Assembly: GCA_019614645.1 (NCBI GenBank)
Contig: JABWDB010000013.1
Location: forward strand, 2,904,501 to 2,968,500
DNA length: 64,000 nt
Reading direction: 5' to 3'
DNA from: Stratiolaelaps scimitus
Lineage: Eukaryota; Arthropoda; Arachnida; Mesostigmata; Laelapidae
Shown here: piece by piece, positions 54,128-64,000 of the stretch
Numbering within the stretch: position 1 is the stretch's first letter
How the letters are laid out: each line of letters starts with the position of its first letter
Program-made: the position numbers and the translations under genes
The notes under the pieces: generated by a model
Seen by the model: only the letters and a program-made list of their open reading frames with translations
Databases searched by the model: none
What the model was told of the DNA's origin: nothing

Positions 54128-55348
54128 ATGGTGTACTCATTATCATCAATTATGTGCCACCTTGATATTGCACACATTGGCAATTCCCGAACAATTATGG
54201 TGAAACGTTCGTCTGTAGGTCAATCGATGACAACTAAAATTACACGCCTCCTTCTTCAGCTGGTTACTCTGCTGTGTCTTCTTTGCGGTGTTGACATCGC
54301 AGCTGTCACCTGTGGAAACAAGAGAACATTCAAGATCAGCCAGAGATCTCGCCGATGCATTCTGCTCGTAATTCGTGCTGTTTTAATATGTGCGCTATGC
54401 CTGTATATGACGGGAACCTTGGCTGGTCGATGGCACATACTACAGAACTTGTTTAGCACAAGTGATACTATTCAATTTTTGCTCTTGGCAAACACGACTC
54501 TTCTATTGTATACAGCTCTTCGATCTCTGTGGGGTAATGAGTCGATTTTGCAGCTTTTATTCGATCGATGCGACAACGCTTCCCTCGTAGATGGACCCGC
54601 CCTGCCGTGTTGGTTTCTCTGCTGGTTATGGTGGGTGTCAGCAGATATCTTCTTCTTGTCGTCTCCTGCCGTGTACAATCGGAATATGAGGTTTTTTATT
54701 TATATGGACGCCATTGGCAAGGGGGGTGGGGTGCACATCTTGCAGGTTCAGTATTTGATTCTTATTCTCTATCATTTGGGTGAGGTGATCGTTCTGGGAC
54801 GCCTTCAAGTTCTCGATTCAGCGTTAACACATCGAACCTCCCAGCAGACTGCGACAGACAAGGCAGAGATCCGAGAACTGATAGCCGGTCTAAATCGGAC
54901 CTTCTCTCGTGTGCTCGCTATCTTGTATGGAAAGATCTTTTCCGCGATATTCGTCGGCTACGCTGCCGTTGCTAAATCATCTGAACCACTAGACTGCAGT
55001 AACTTCTTCCATACGGTTGGACCAATGTTGCACGTGGCCTTTCTGTTCACAATGGCGTGTAAGGGAAGCGAAATAGTTAATCAATGCAAACGAACAGCGT
55101 CCAAATTAGCTTCGTCGAGACTGACGAAATGTACAGAACGAGAGCAGGAGAATATACAGAAAATTCTGGCGTTTGACGACCTACAGGATTCCCTGACGAT
55201 CTGGGATTGCTTCGTGCACTCGAAGAATACCTTCATCTCCTATCTCGGTACGCTCATTACCTGCGTCGGAGTACTGCTCCAATTCGACTCCAGGATTATG
55301 GCTAAGTTGGATCGTGATAAGTTAGCTTGGGCACGAGGAGAAACATGA
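54128..55348 (+). CDS. Gustatory-receptor-like 7TM protein, copy C, 406 aa
   Basis: An intact single-exon frame with the same protein as copy B. One silent difference from B lies at 54244 (A here, G in B at 50299). The 3' flank departs from A and B from position 55367 on (for example CGTTGTGG for CATTGTGG), so this copy carries the older, independent 3' sequence. Membrane layout and the Cys-for-Tyr C-terminal signature are as in the other copies. Together A and C look like the two parental genes of the array. Confidence 0.85.
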   Translation: MVYSLSSIMCHLDIAHIGNSRTIMVKRSSVGQSMTTKITRLLLQLVTLLCLLCGVDIAAVTCGNKRTFKISQRSRRCILLVIRAVLICALCLYMTGTLAGRWHILQNLFSTSDTIQFLLLANTTLLLYTALRSLWGNESILQLLFDRCDNASLVDGPALPCWFLCWLWWVSADIFFLSSPAVYNRNMRFFIYMDAIGKGGGVHILQVQYLILILYHLGEVIVLGRLQVLDSALTHRTSQQTATDKAEIRELIAGLNRTFSRVLAILYGKIFSAIFVGYAAVAKSSEPLDCSNFFHTVGPMLHVAFLFTMACKGSEIVNQCKRTASKLASSRLTKCTEREQENIQKILAFDDLQDSLTIWDCFVHSKNTFISYLGTLITCVGVLLQFDSRIMAKLDRDKLAWARGET

Positions 55349-55822
55349 AATGGGGGTGTTTTAATCGTTGTGGTTTTCGTACTGTTTTTAGTAAAATCCT
55401 TATGGAAGAGCAACCACGATAGGTTTAATTACATTCTGCTTCTTGTTCGACCCTTCTGGCCTGTCGGAATCAAATACACATTTATCTGCATTTATAGTGT
55501 TAATCTTGTTTTATTCTTGTTAAAAAAAAGGTCCCATCTTGTCCATCCGAGAAGCTGTGCACTGTATAGATCCCGGCACTATAATGCTTAACCTCCTGTG
55601 TATAGAAGGAACTTAATGACGTCTAGAGAAACTTAGCTAACATATCAGTTCCATATAATTGAACATGGCAATTTCATAAACTTGTACATTATAATTTGCT
55701 CTATTTGATATTCATGTTAGCAGAGGAGAATATGAACCCTTCTGCTTAAATGCGTTTTAATAAGTGCACTTGCAGCGAACATAAACGTAGCAAATATACC
55801 TCTCGTGAACAACTCCTCAAAA

Positions 55823-55966
55823 CTAAATTCGATGATGTTCTCCAACGAATACGTTGGAGAACATCATCGAATTTAGATGATGACATACGGTGACATACGT
55901 TGCAAGATGATGACATACGTTGCAAGATGATGACATACGTTGCAAGATGATGACATACGTTGCAAG
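55823..55966. repeat. Perfect palindrome (25-bp arms) plus 20-bp tandem repeat, unit C only
   Basis: Positions 55823-55847 and 55852-55876 are perfect reverse complements around the 4-base loop AATA. They are followed to 55966 by ATGATGACATACGTTGCAAG repeated about three full times plus a partial. Units A and B have a single copy of the left arm directly followed by TTGACATACGTTGCAAG. Confidence 0.97.
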
Positions 55967-56038
55967 TTTCTCACTTTTCATAGAACCTATTTCTATTGTT
56001 TAACTTTTATACCTATTCGAGGCCACCACAACCTAACG

Positions 56039-56113
56039 TGTCCGTGCGGTGGCTTGGATGGTGGCTAAGTTTCTGGCTCGTAAAAGCCGGACGCCGAAGG
56101 TTCGAGTCGCGTG
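56039..56113 (+). repeat. tRNA-like segment in unit C
   Basis: The third copy of the segment at 48049, with one or two substitutions (GCCGG for GACGG; TCGCGTG for TCGAGTG). Confidence 0.35.
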
Positions 56114-56998
56114 ACATGGTGACATACTGAGATCTTGAGCGATTGTCAAAAAAAAAGAAACGAATTGAACCTTTACATTAATCAGCGACAAAGACGCATG
56201 GGCTTAAAAATAAATCAGAAAGTCTACGAATTGAAGTTCAATATTTACCTTGCTAATCGACTTATCCTGTCTCAAATTCGGATTTTCGTTTCACCAAAGT
56301 CCAAGATTGAGGTTCGACCTGACGAAGAAGAAGAAGATATTTAAATTTAGTATATACGATTTCATTGTGCTACGCATTAGTTGTTATAATCTTTCGAATA
56401 TGTAGAACTGAATCATCTTAGAAGGGAACAGATGGCAACATCAGAGGAGCTGATGAAATGTAAAAGAAGCATTTATTGTTGCCTACACAAAGGTCGGTTA
56501 CTGCTATTTAATTAGTTAGATTACTTTGCGCCTTTGAGCGTCTATTGACGATTGACGCCTATACTAAGTTTAAACAGCTTGGATCGATCAATAAATCAAT
56601 GAGTGTATGCTGAACTAAATTTATTCAAACACACTTTGAGTTACTTGAGTTAATATATAATAACTGTTTGAATATGGTACGGCTGTTGAGGTTGTTTGAA
56701 AGCAACACTTTGCAACGTGCGATAGCGCTTGTCGCAAACTCTACGGTGCCGACTTGCCATTGCGAATGAAATTCAATCAATGCAATCGTTACTCAAATTG
56801 TATAATAAAACAATGCAGAAGGTCCTAATATATCTAATGATGTATGATTACTAATCGGTTGCTACACATCCGTTGTGTTACCTCGCCGCCAGTGCTGGCA
56901 ACCCACTTTATAGCAAAGAGCAAGATTTTTTTCCTGTCTGTCACGAAAAGTGCTGCAGCACTTTCAGGTGATTAATTAAATGTCAACGTTGAGAAGCC

Positions 56999-59900
56999 TA
57001 GACAGATCATGATGTCGGATAAGACAGAAGGCATTCGAGACATGAACTCGGGCGTAGACCGAACATCCGCTCATTTGCTGACTATTATGTACGCTAAGAT
57101 CTTCTAATTCTATATATATATATATATATAGGGCGGCCGCATCATGGTTACGCAATCCCCGCCTCGGTAGCTTGAAGTCTGCCATCGTGGCTAATTCCTT
57201 GTTGCGATGTCATATATAACGGAAATGATTGACCATAGGACAATGCAAAAAATCCAGATTAACGAAAAACAGCGAGGCGGAACGTGAAGAAATTCAAACA
57301 CAAAAAATATCCTGCGTCCTTTCGTCGTCCTTTTTCACAAGATTCACTCATTTGATTTAGGGCTGTTCCACGCATCCAAAAGCCGTATCCTCGACTTCCA
57401 TCATTAAAGTGAAGATTCAACATTCATGCTCATATAATCGTGATACCACTGCAACTAGACCGGTTGTAGCATAAAGGTATGTATTGTAAATATGGGGACT
57501 GATTGGAGTACGATAGATATGCATACGTAAATGGTAGGCCGGTGATTGCCGACCACTCAGCCACCGCCATCACCATGACACGCATCGATAACTATACGTG
57601 TGTATAGGAAATACGAGGACACTTGTTTTGGATAATTATTTTATTATCATATTGTTCTATTTACACAGTTGGCGTGTATAGCGCAGCGTTGCACCCGATC
57701 GTTTCCAAGCTTTAGTGGTACAATTTTGTACGCTCCAATGCATTTCACCCTCGTGAATTTCACGTTATTTTTATACAAGCGCAACCGTAAATTCCGGACT
57801 ACTGGAGATCATCACTATGAATCAATCGAGCGACGAGGGGCAACTATGAAATGGCAGGACGGGGCCAGGACTGTTCGCCGGTTCGTGTGAATGGAAATTT
57901 GTCCACTGAGTGTACTGGTCGCAGAATAAGTAGCATTTAGCGTATGTAAAATAAAAATTGAATATAACCAAACAAATGCAAATACTCTAAAATAGATCAT
58001 ATTCATTCGTCGCTGACAATTCGGCCACTCCACCTCGAGACGAGAGGTGAAACAAAATCTGGCAACAACAGCCAAATCTACATCTCGTTGTCCATAGGCA
58101 CCATCCACAGCGTCACATTTCATCCGCGTCGGCAGTCTGTAAATGTTCCGGGCTGATGTTCAGCCGACATTTAACATTCACGGTAGTGCTTCATAACGGT
58201 ATTGCTCCGTAAGATGGACCCCTTAAACGCAAATGTGCAACGGCGGGGATCGAACCCGTCAGCCTGTGGACCCCAGCAGCAGCAGCTTAGGGGCTGTGCC
58301 ATTTCCGCTACGAATTGGCTAATCTCAGCCATCCTGTGAACTAAAGCACAGCGGCATAGTAAGCTTATTGATGCGTGTTGACGATCCACTGGTGTGTCAC
58401 CGTTTGCTGTATATCCTTTATAGGCTGAGCAGTGGTCGGTTCAGTGGATTGCTGTACCGCAGCCATATTGGTACCATTGAACATGTGCAATGATAGACCG
58501 GTGTCGTTGTTTGCCGCCACGATGAGGTTGGCCTTCGTATGCGCCTTTCTTACGTTGCTGACAACGGGACTACGTAATCAGTCCAGGAGAGGAAGCCACG
58601 GGAGAAGATGCGTTGGCACCGACAGCAGCGATGTCGAGTGTCATACAATTATCTATTCATTACTTGTTATAGCACAGCCTGGCTGACCAGCGCCACGGAG
58701 GTCATCCGGAGTTCGTATCTGGATTTCTCTCACGCCAGCACTTCAAGTGATGGCGGCTGCTGTCGTGTCGGGCTCATGAAGGCTCACGCTCGTGTCAATG
58801 GTCATCGCTATTAATAGACGGTAATCGCTAACAACGATAGTGCTACCATATTCGAAGGAGAGAGATTAATATATATTCTGAGAGAGAGAGAAAGAGATAG
58901 AGAAGAGTGCCAAAGCTGGCCACGTTCATATAGAGCACAAACAATGGCTACACCTGATCCTGTGATTGCACTGAAGAGCTCGCCCACGGTCATTTCTCAC
59001 ATACAACAATGTATCGATTTCGTATCATGGATGTGGCGTATTCCTATGAATATTTATAGTCGTTACGGTGGTACGTCTTCCGTTGGAGACTGTGCTGTAG
59101 TGTATATGCTGAGGGTAGAATCTTATAAAATAGTGCTATTTATAGTGGTCAATGAAACACGCAGGCTGTTAAACCATGTTGTGAAATATGTAAATATTAT
59201 TTCTGTATAATTCACTCTATTTATATTGGAATTTATATAATAATATAGCAGTGGCGTATTTCGTGTGTGTTAGTAATTGTAAATCTTTGTCAACATGTCT
59301 GTGTTTAACAAACATTATTTTTACATAATAGATTTGTTGAATGTAAACTAGTAAATAATTCACTTTACTACTAGTTTTGAGAACATAACAGAAATGATGT
59401 AATATTAATTGATTTGTTCATGATAGTGGTAGTAAAACCGTCTTAAAGGAATATGTTTTCTACGTCATTAGGTCGTAATGTTACCGAATGCATCGCCGTC
59501 ATCGCAAAGACTGTTGTCATTGTATCGACAACGAATCCAGGGATATAGAGACACTTTTTTAGCATTGCTCGCCACGTCAGATGCAGCCCATAGCGTTTCA
59601 CGTATCAGCTAGTATAAAAGACAGTGCTGTTGAGTTGATTAAAAAAAAATATATATATATATATATATTGCTATATTTTTCTACTTTATTGTATTTATAT
59701 TTATAAAATAAAGTCTGGTGTACAGTACAAGTACAACGCAGCCTGTTTTACCTGTACACCAAATCGCATCTACTAAATGTGTCGACAACTGCAATAACTA
59801 AATAAATACATTGTGAATATGGCAACACTATTCAACGCCTGCAAGTTCGATGGCCGAGCCTAGTGAACCCTGTCCAAATGCGTCATCTCCACCGTGTGTC

Positions 59901-61518
59901 AGTGTGACAATCCTTATCGGATCGGCCAGTGTTGGGAAATTTATGAATACGACTGTGTGTTATTACTATTATTATGATAAGAAACGACGGCTTTATTCGA
60001 TATCTTCAACTGAAGGACGTTGTGCAAAATATTCCATCATTGACATTGGATGCATGCAATTGTTTGGGCCCCTCCATATCGTATTCACTTGGCATTCAAT
60101 AGTCAATCATCTTCGGATAAAGGACAAATCCTTTGAAGTCGTCGACGAACGCTGATCGTCAGTAATTGCTTGACATTTCGATGATGACGATCAAAATGCA
60201 ACGTTGCCTCACTTAATGCGTCTTGTGTAGTATTATACATCATATTGTCTAGCAGCATGATACACCGTCCAGCGCGGTGGTCTTTGCATACTTACATTAT
60301 TTATTATTATTACTATTATTATTATTGTCATAAGGTGTCTCCCGCGAGGAGACATTTGGGAGGTGCGAAGGTGTAAGTCCAGAGTCCAGGGGTCGCGGAG
60401 CAGAGAAGGATGAATGGGGAATAACCTTGCTTTGGGTTTATGACTTGGGTGCCCCTATGTGCGTTTGGAAAAGGAACCAGTCTCATACAGAAGGGCATCG
60501 GGAATAGCTGTACAATTCATGTCTTCGTCAAATTCGTAGCTAGATAAACAGACTGTGTGGGTCCCTACTTACTACACCCTGGGCATTATACATATACAAT
60601 ATATAATACAAACTTCCGTCTACACCCAATGAAAAATATACATTTATCTATCAGGCGTGTCACACGGTGAGGAGTTTTCGGGTACAATTGTCGCCCACCT
60701 TTATAACTGACTAATCAATAACACGTGAGGATTATTATAATTATTATTAGAATAATGTTAATTCTCTAATTATTCTAGTATGAGAAAGAAGCCGTGGTAA
60801 GGGAACATTAAATATATAGAGTTTTGTCTCATACAAAATACTGCAAAATCCTAAATATTAGGCTTACTTAGAAAGTGCTCTTTAAATGCGCACGTAACAA
60901 CTCGTAATGGACACTGAAATCCGCGGATTTCGCTTGGGAGAACGTCCCAGATAACAAACTCTTGAGAACGCAGGCATCGACGGCCAACATCATTCGAGCA
61001 TGAGACAAGCAAAAGAAAGTTAGGACAGCTAGTGTGAGTATGATTTCTTGAAAATTTTAGATCACGTTATATAGGTTTTTAAAAGTGTGGACGCAATATA
61101 TATGCTCGATATAGAAGGGCAACGGCAAAATGTTAAGATCATCTCTATTGCATGCACATTTTTAAAAATCGGCATGATCCCCTTTTCCATAAAAATAATG
61201 TGACCTAAAATTTCAAAATTTTTAAAATTTGAAATTTTAGAAAATTTTCAAAAAAATGTATTAAATGGAACAAAGGACCACACGGCTCGGATGGAGAGCG
61301 GCGAAGCAAACATCGTAATGCTCTATTTGCAATTTAAGGATGGTCAGAACTTGATTTGTAAAATTATGAGCGAAGTATTCAATGACATACGTCATGCGTG
61401 AGTTAAAAGTGCGTGACATAAGGGAAGGCGTTCTTTTGTACCGAGGAGCTTCCGAACTTTTGAAATACCCTCTACTATGGCCGCAGCCAACTTAGGGCCT
61501 AGTTGGCGCAAGCGCGCG
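56999..61518. other. Intergenic region right of the array
   Basis: It contains an AT tract at about 57113-57130, a SINE at 58140-58312, a (GA)n tract near 58880-58905, AT tracts near 59650-59669, TTA/ATT triplet tracts near 60297-60325, a hairpin TGTCTCCCGCGAGGAGACA at about 60337, and an A/T-only palindrome near 61207-61240. Frames at 58944-59210 and 59850-60155 start with ATG but have no recognisable domain or splice partners. Confidence 0.5.
58140..58312 (-). mobile_element. tRNA-derived SINE, fullest copy (copy 5)
   Basis: Minus strand, 5' to 3': an A-box match TAGCGGAAATGG (58310-58299), a B-box match GGGTTCGATCCCCGCC (58258-58243) with a near-perfect T-arm, a linker (CACATTTGCGTTTAAGGGG), then the shared body ending in a GGCTGA...TCAGCC-type hairpin. 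The acceptor stem does not pair, so this is a SINE head and not a tRNA gene. It is the only copy here in which head and body are joined in full. Confidence 0.8.
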
Positions 61519-62781
61519 TTACCAGACAGGTAAATTCTTTTTTCTATTTTCTTTTTTTCTCACCCAGATAAAAGACACCCAAGAACAAAGCCGGCGAGTC
61601 TCTGGAAATAGGTACTCCTGCAAAAGGTTGTCGTTCGTGGCCGACTCGATTCCAGGTGGGCGGAAGTGAACATAGACAGACTTGGTCATGTTTATTGAAA
61701 GACAGTTGGCTACGAACCATTTCTCAATCAAACGTTGCAAGCGAACTTGTATCATCGAAGTTCCACGTTTTCCGAAGGATTGGGGGACTAACTGAGTCAA
61801 ATGCTTTACGCAAGGCCTTGGAAATGTAGCGCATTCGATTATAATAATCAATAACAACCTCTGAGGTGGTGTTCTTAAGAACGTGTTTAGTATTATCTAA
61901 GCATCAATTTTGCGTGTATCCACACAGGTCCACACGAGAGGCTTAGTATTTAGTTAGTGAATTTGCAATCTTTTCGGGATCAGATACTTCAACACCTTCT
62001 AATTTCAGCGTGGAGCATGCTGGAATCTTACATGTTCCAATTATGTTATTCATTTTCTAGCATGGGAAGGTACGGGCCTGAAGTTTACTCGCAACGAGTT
62101 TAGAATGATACTCAGGGTTTAGGCTTGGTCTCTGGTTGGTAACATCACTAGCGGACTCATATCAGCGGACTCTAATATATCCAACGATCACTTGTCGCGG
62201 GGGTTCTCCAAGAGCCACGCGCACGATCTCGCAAATCGTGTCGGGCCAGGAAATCCGGAGTAGCCCATGGCGAATACTCCATATCCGTTTGAGGACTTCT
62301 CAACTATAAGAAGAGCAATTCCACTGAAGTACTCAACTGTGCTATCAGTATTAGACATGCGTAGGAGAGGAGTCCAATCGACTCGGTCTGAGGATTGGTC
62401 GGGTAGGTATACTAACAAGGTTAAAGAAACTAAATGAAACCATCAGGTATCTTGGTAAGTACCCTTCTCACCATTAGGACAGAGAGTCTTGATGTTGAAA
62501 TCCATCGCTTATGATTGCATATTGGTTTCCAAGTAGGATTTTATGCATAGGTATTTCTAAACGAGTAAGGAAATTATTGACCGCAGCAGAGGGTTGCAAC
62601 ATAGAAAAAAAGGAGGACCCATAACTGAAATAGAGTTTCTAAAGTTGTCCAGATGAGATTTAAGCCCGTTTACATTAATGTGTAAGATGTTGGTTTCACG
62701 ATTGTATGAATTATCCAAGTTTGCTATTTCAGTGTACAACATGGAAAAATCAGGTATTAATTTTATGGTATAAATTGACAT
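61519..62781 (-). mobile_element. Decayed non-LTR retrotransposon (endonuclease and RT pieces)
   Basis: On the minus strand, from upstream: NILHINVNGLKSHLDNF (near 62690-62640), the N-terminus of an APE-type endonuclease; then about 0.8 kb with little recognisable; then LRKAFDSVSPPIL (near 61815-61775), RT motif A; then in another frame LQRLIEKWFVANCLSINMTK (near 61750-61690), the post-catalytic RT segment. The FADD/YADD catalytic box is missing and the frames are broken, so the element is inactive. The order EN then RT fits CR1/jockey-type elements. Confidence 0.75.
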
Positions 62782-64000
62782 TGAGTACTTGAAAAGACGC
62801 GCCGTAAAGTAAGGGCAAAGTCTATACAGTTCTATTAGGGTTCACCGAGTATTTCGCCGGAAATATGGGTAAAATCGCGATGCTCACAAGTAGTCAACCA
62901 TCAACAAGTGTCGCGGTTGTCAACAACCACGACTAGCAAGTGTCGACGGTGATTTTGGTTCTAACTATGTACTTCTCTTTCAATGAACTAATCTTCAAGC
63001 GTTCAGTACCGGCATGTCTAGGTATAGGGATGATCTGAGCATTATATGATGAGAACAGTGAGTGTTATAGCTACGGCACATGTGTGCCTCAACCATCTTG
63101 CTATTGAACTATATTTAGTTTGAACAATATAGAGCTTACTCGGCGAACGTTGCAGATGATGATATTTGATCACAGAATATAGATATTTTGAATCCGTAAA
63201 ACATATTCTATTGATGAAGGTAGTGACGAAAAGCTTCGCGAACTCAAACTAAATTTTAAGATGTCCTCGTGTGAGATGTTGCTTGTAAATGGTTCGCTCC
63301 ATTTTTTGCGAGGTCGGTAACATTTCTATTAAATTTGATGCCTTTCGACGTTGCCAACTCGTAGTTGTGTATTACCATCATTGTCTGTAGCATAGAAATC
63401 GTGTAAAATCTGGCCTTAACCCGTTCAAAGAGCAGTTCACAAGCAAACACCTTTTCGGTTTTGTGTTGAGAAAAAACGAGTTTCGCAGATTCGAACACAT
63501 GTGGGTGAGATCGTGCATTCTATCGGGATGGGTGAAAGTGGGGTTACAGTCAGGACAAGGGGAAGGTTTACAGCAACGATCGTTCTCCCACATCAGGAAC
63601 CCTACTAATTTCCTAACCCTAAGCAAACCTGGCAATCTGGTCTTGCCTAAATTTTAGACCCCTTTCTGCCTACGCTCCTTGATGTGTGTCTCGATCAGAG
63701 ACAAATGATGACAAACCCCACGTTCGAGTCCCGCGATCTGAGGACATAAACATTGTAGAAATTGTAGTCCCTTTAATGAACCAATAAAACCATTACGTAT
63801 TGTTTCATCATTAGAGAGATTAGGTGGACACCCAGCGTCGACTACATAGATCGAGTTTTGATGAAGACTCGAACGACCGACGTTTATATCCATGTTATTA
63901 GCCCAATCGATTTTTGTAAAGTTCATATTGTAGCAGAACGTCCGTCCCATTTCTGCCTAATAATGTGATCTCACATAATGGCTAAGACATTCATTCCGCA
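62782..64000. other. Possible 5' part of the non-LTR element; no supported gene
   Basis: Minus-strand frames at 63256-63498, 63378-63635 and 63654-63950 lie upstream of the EN/RT relic. One contains a Cys/His cluster (CKPSPCPDCNPTFTHPDRMH), which could be a zinc-binding part of a retrotransposon ORF1. Homology cannot be judged by eye. The window ends inside this region. Confidence 0.3.

Larger units (their letters stand above)
53350..56998. repeat. Tandem unit C of receptor array
   Basis: The last unit. Homology stops at GAGAAGCC (56998), exactly where a fourth CTCGG start would fall. It is shorter than B (3649 bp) because about 396 bp matching 52905-53301 are missing near 56949. It also gains about 100 bp of palindrome and tandem repeat at 55.8-56.0 kb. 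Confidence 0.95.

Noticed and set aside
58240..58315. tRNA gene on the minus strand
   Set aside because: A and B boxes are good, but the acceptor stem does not pair and the SINE body follows directly; called a SINE instead.

Overview
This is eukaryotic, AT-leaning nuclear DNA with spliced protein genes, long (AT)n microsatellites and decayed transposons. Gustatory-receptor-type genes together with DDX41 and U2AF1 orthologues point to an arthropod. Low gene density, long AT microsatellites and divergent receptors would suit a parasitiform mite (Varroa-like), but the species is inference and was not tested.

Layout. 1-0.8 kb: spacer, with a weak possible exon at the left edge. 0.8-2.7 kb (-): intact, uninterrupted DDX41 helicase. 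3.9-6.7 kb (-): a spliced gene that starts as a secreted serpin (signal peptide plus the N-terminal serpin helices) and then runs into a long Pro/His/Tyr-rich tail instead of the serpin core. 6.7-13.7 kb: intergenic. 13.7-17.4 kb (+): a small gene of unknown function with two candidate first exons, a foldback repeat between them and a poly(A) signal after the stop. 17.4-31.4 kb: intergenic, holding a mariner relic, a reverse-transcriptase relic, SINE fragments and very long AT tracts. 31.4-32.2 kb (-): a single-exon 250-residue protein I do not recognise. 35.2-42.8 kb (+): complete five-exon U2AF1 (230 aa). 44.5-57.0 kb (+): three tandem copies of a ~3.9 kb unit, each carrying an intact 406-residue gustatory-receptor-like gene. 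57-64 kb: intergenic, with a tRNA-derived SINE and a decayed non-LTR retrotransposon.

Main result. The three receptor units are not simple copies. The middle unit (B) is almost identical to unit C upstream of a point in the last quarter of the coding region, and almost identical to unit A downstream of it. That is the footprint of an unequal crossover between two older copies. The crossover can be placed between positions 51112 and 51422. Unit A also carries a 957-bp segment absent from B and C. Unit C has a perfect 25-bp-arm palindrome followed by a 20-bp tandem repeat, plus a ~400-bp deletion. A second item of note is the serpin-like gene, whose 117-bp intron is stop-free, a multiple of three and encodes a hydrophobic stretch, so retention would give an alternative product.

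DDX41 and U2AF1 both belong to nuclear RNA processing, but they are about 33 kb apart on opposite strands and nothing here links them further. Repeats dominate the intergenic DNA. One family (five copies seen) appears to be a tRNA-derived SINE with a hairpin-bearing body.
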